Source: Aestuariivivens sediminicola
Lineage (GTDB): Bacteria > Bacteroidota > Bacteroidia > Flavobacteriales > Flavobacteriaceae
DNA length: 64,000 nt
NCBI RefSeq assembly: GCF_022662015.1
Contig: NZ_JAKMCM010000001.1
Coordinates: 248,001-312,000 of the forward strand
Direction: 5' to 3'
Shown: positions 63,801 to 64,000 of the stretch, piece after piece
Position numbering within the stretch: the stretch's first letter is position 1
Layout: each line of letters begins with the position of its first letter
Program-made: the position numbers and the translations under genes
The notes under the pieces: generated by a model
The model's database searches: none
The model's input: only the letters and a program-made list of their open reading frames with translations
What the model was told of the DNA's origin: nothing

Positions 63801-64000
63801 GTCAATCCTCGTCAGGCTTGTTGTTATGCCCGTTGCCACAGTAACTGTATTAGTACTTGTACCACTGTAGGCTCCATTATTACTACCCCAAACCAAAAAG
63901 TCGCCATCTTTATTGAATTCGTTCACGTTGGAACTATTGGTTGAAAATAGTCCATTCAATCCTATGGTAACTTCATTGGTGGTGTTCAGGGTCTTGGATT
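60819..64000 (-). CDS. Large T9SS-secreted LamG-domain protein, N-terminus cut by window edge
   Basis: About 1060 codons visible; the frame stays open to base 64000, and no ATG start is seen (63959 is only an internal TTG). Near the visible N-terminus is a beta-rich region (resembling DUF8202) ending in YFTFGKAPKL. A LamG/concanavalin-like jelly roll follows (NAFTISAWVKAD, KWHQLTFVYNSGTIFIYVDG, GRIDEIYVWDQALT). A long Ser/Thr/Gly-rich stalk comes next, and a T9SS sorting domain (ELYNLDGRKVG, KGIYILHVKT, ending KIVLE). LamG domains bind glycans or proteins. Probably an adhesin or surface structural protein. Confidence 0.88.
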   Translation of the reverse strand, partial: SKTLNTTNEVTIGLNGLFSTNSSNVNEFNKDGDFLVWGSNNGAYSGTSTNTVTVATGITTSLTRIDRVWKIVETVEDISGDVENVYVSIPSAAFSSFTLGADEEYALIVADNANFANNHIIDVIPLKSDGNGNLQTWYDFDGTLYFTFGKAPKLQENHSVMIGSDDYMVGESNLNLNINAFTISAWVKADASQMTTRTIMSKGDKLQLRLNSAHQIEVMMDDAVTPRFTSSMALTDNKWHQLTFVYNSGTIFIYVDGVLDKSEQNVVAPSPNYNQFSLGALYIDKNTIQNPFLGRIDEIYVWDQALTEQQVRYLMNQEIETVDLSGTDYVNGTILPQAAVSNEVASIEWSKLKAYYNFNSFCGSTAEGFSDNNNFLRIKYLTKDKLVVASQTTPLPYQSASDGAWDSESTWMNGSEIMLPNALSLDGETYIDWNIVETSHDITSGDRNIALLGLVNTSGTITIADPNEAQDETNSGQSLTISHYLELDGVIDLVGESQLIQSEGSIVDADSGGYLERDQQGTANSYNYNYWSSSVGPISGSSSTRGTGEEYVNTNYTISGILNDGTTSATYQSINFDSSTTAADAETPSSPVTISTRWLYKFYGAADDYNAWTKITETSALLPGEGFTMKGTSGSIDISTLQNYVFKGVPNNGDIALQLDKSSGDVQRLIGNPYPSAIDANEFILDHIKSTDTINGETGRNTVNVFNGVLYFWHHFGDTDSHYLSDYVGGYATYTLMGGTEAYSTDDRIDNSTPLVGGGKVPERYIPVNQGFFVSTVLPSGVSGSTTTVDGGTITFKNSQRVYETEGVTGINEGSLFFKGTNKKQKVETASRPDDKRSRIRLECSFPSQFRRELLIGVDTHATDGFNLGYDAPMIDVNPDDMYWILENSPFVIQGVSGFETDKDFPIGITVRKEGEIAVGIKGTENLDPNFEIYIYDHVAKASYRINDAPFKVFLEAGTYDERFSLVFRARGKRINKKEHTFGMEMAYKVQDGWLHVKKVTPDYTIETLELYNLDGRKVGSVKHTGSESESSAIFANKGIYILHVKTDKGTVRRKIVLE

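Noticed and set aside
1-64000. tRNA, rRNA, CRISPR array, prophage or insertion sequence
   Set aside because: No tRNA-like T-loop sequence, regular repeat-spacer array, transposase or phage gene was recognised by reading; a covariance-model search was not possible here.

Overview
The window looks like a chromosomal segment of a marine-type member of the Bacteroidota, most likely a flavobacterium. This rests on several observations: the base composition is AT-rich; several promoters carry a TAnnTTTG -7 element; many proteins have lipoprotein signals; there are two very large secreted proteins with type IX secretion (T9SS) C-terminal sorting domains and a T9SS plug protein; and there is a sodium-pumping NADH:quinone oxidoreductase (Nqr) operon. 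No rRNA, tRNA, CRISPR array, prophage or insertion sequence was recognised. Apart from two genes cut by the window ends, the genes appear intact.

Layout. 1-1603: lipoprotein sulfatase, cut by the left edge. 2082-5197: an unassigned four-gene operon (secreted protein, CPBP-type membrane protein, two short-chain dehydrogenase/reductase (SDR) enzymes). 5240-8860: a 1206-residue T9SS cargo protein with three copies of a carbohydrate-binding-like module. 9419-16782: minus-strand accessory genes (lipoprotein aminopeptidase, DUF4269, lipoproteins, a PQQ-dependent dehydrogenase fused to cytochrome c, an orphan ATP-grasp enzyme). 16882-19479: the DUF1800/DUF1501 pair. 19602-25497: a galactose locus, with a GntR-type regulator heading galM-galK-galT and a divergent sodium/sugar symporter. 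25641-26945: esterase lipoprotein and a double iron-sulfur protein. 27057-34993: an operon for kynurenine degradation (kynU, kmo, RidA-type deaminase, aldehyde dehydrogenase, atypical SDR, 3-hydroxyanthranilate dioxygenase, ACMS decarboxylase, O-methyltransferase). 34988-41311: TatA, M1 peptidase, DUF6702, carboxypeptidase-regulatory-like protein, PepE, GNAT, ankyrin protein. 41546-45507: gpmI, HAD, map, cupin, methyltransferase. 45597-53683: nqrABCDEF with apbE, an uncharacterised small gene, and a four-helix-bundle (S23-type) gene lodged between nqrC and nqrD. 53841-60818: T9SS plug protein, apaG, DUF6695-like, NRDE, pruA, TPR protein. 60819-64000: LamG-type T9SS cargo protein, cut by the right edge.

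How the parts fit. ApbE attaches FMN to NqrB and NqrC, so its place at the end of the nqr operon is functionally coherent. Kynurenine degradation would yield alanine and, through 2-aminomuconate, a dicarboxylic acid; tryptophan dioxygenase and kynurenine formamidase are not visible here. The sodium/sugar symporter would import galactose for GalMKT. The plug protein serves the system that exports the two large surface proteins. The most unusual items are the S23-type gene inside nqr with flanking inverted repeats, the kynurenine-operon SDR that has lost the SDR catalytic Tyr and Lys, the CPBP protein missing its first motif glutamate, and a double-copy hairpin downstream of pruA.
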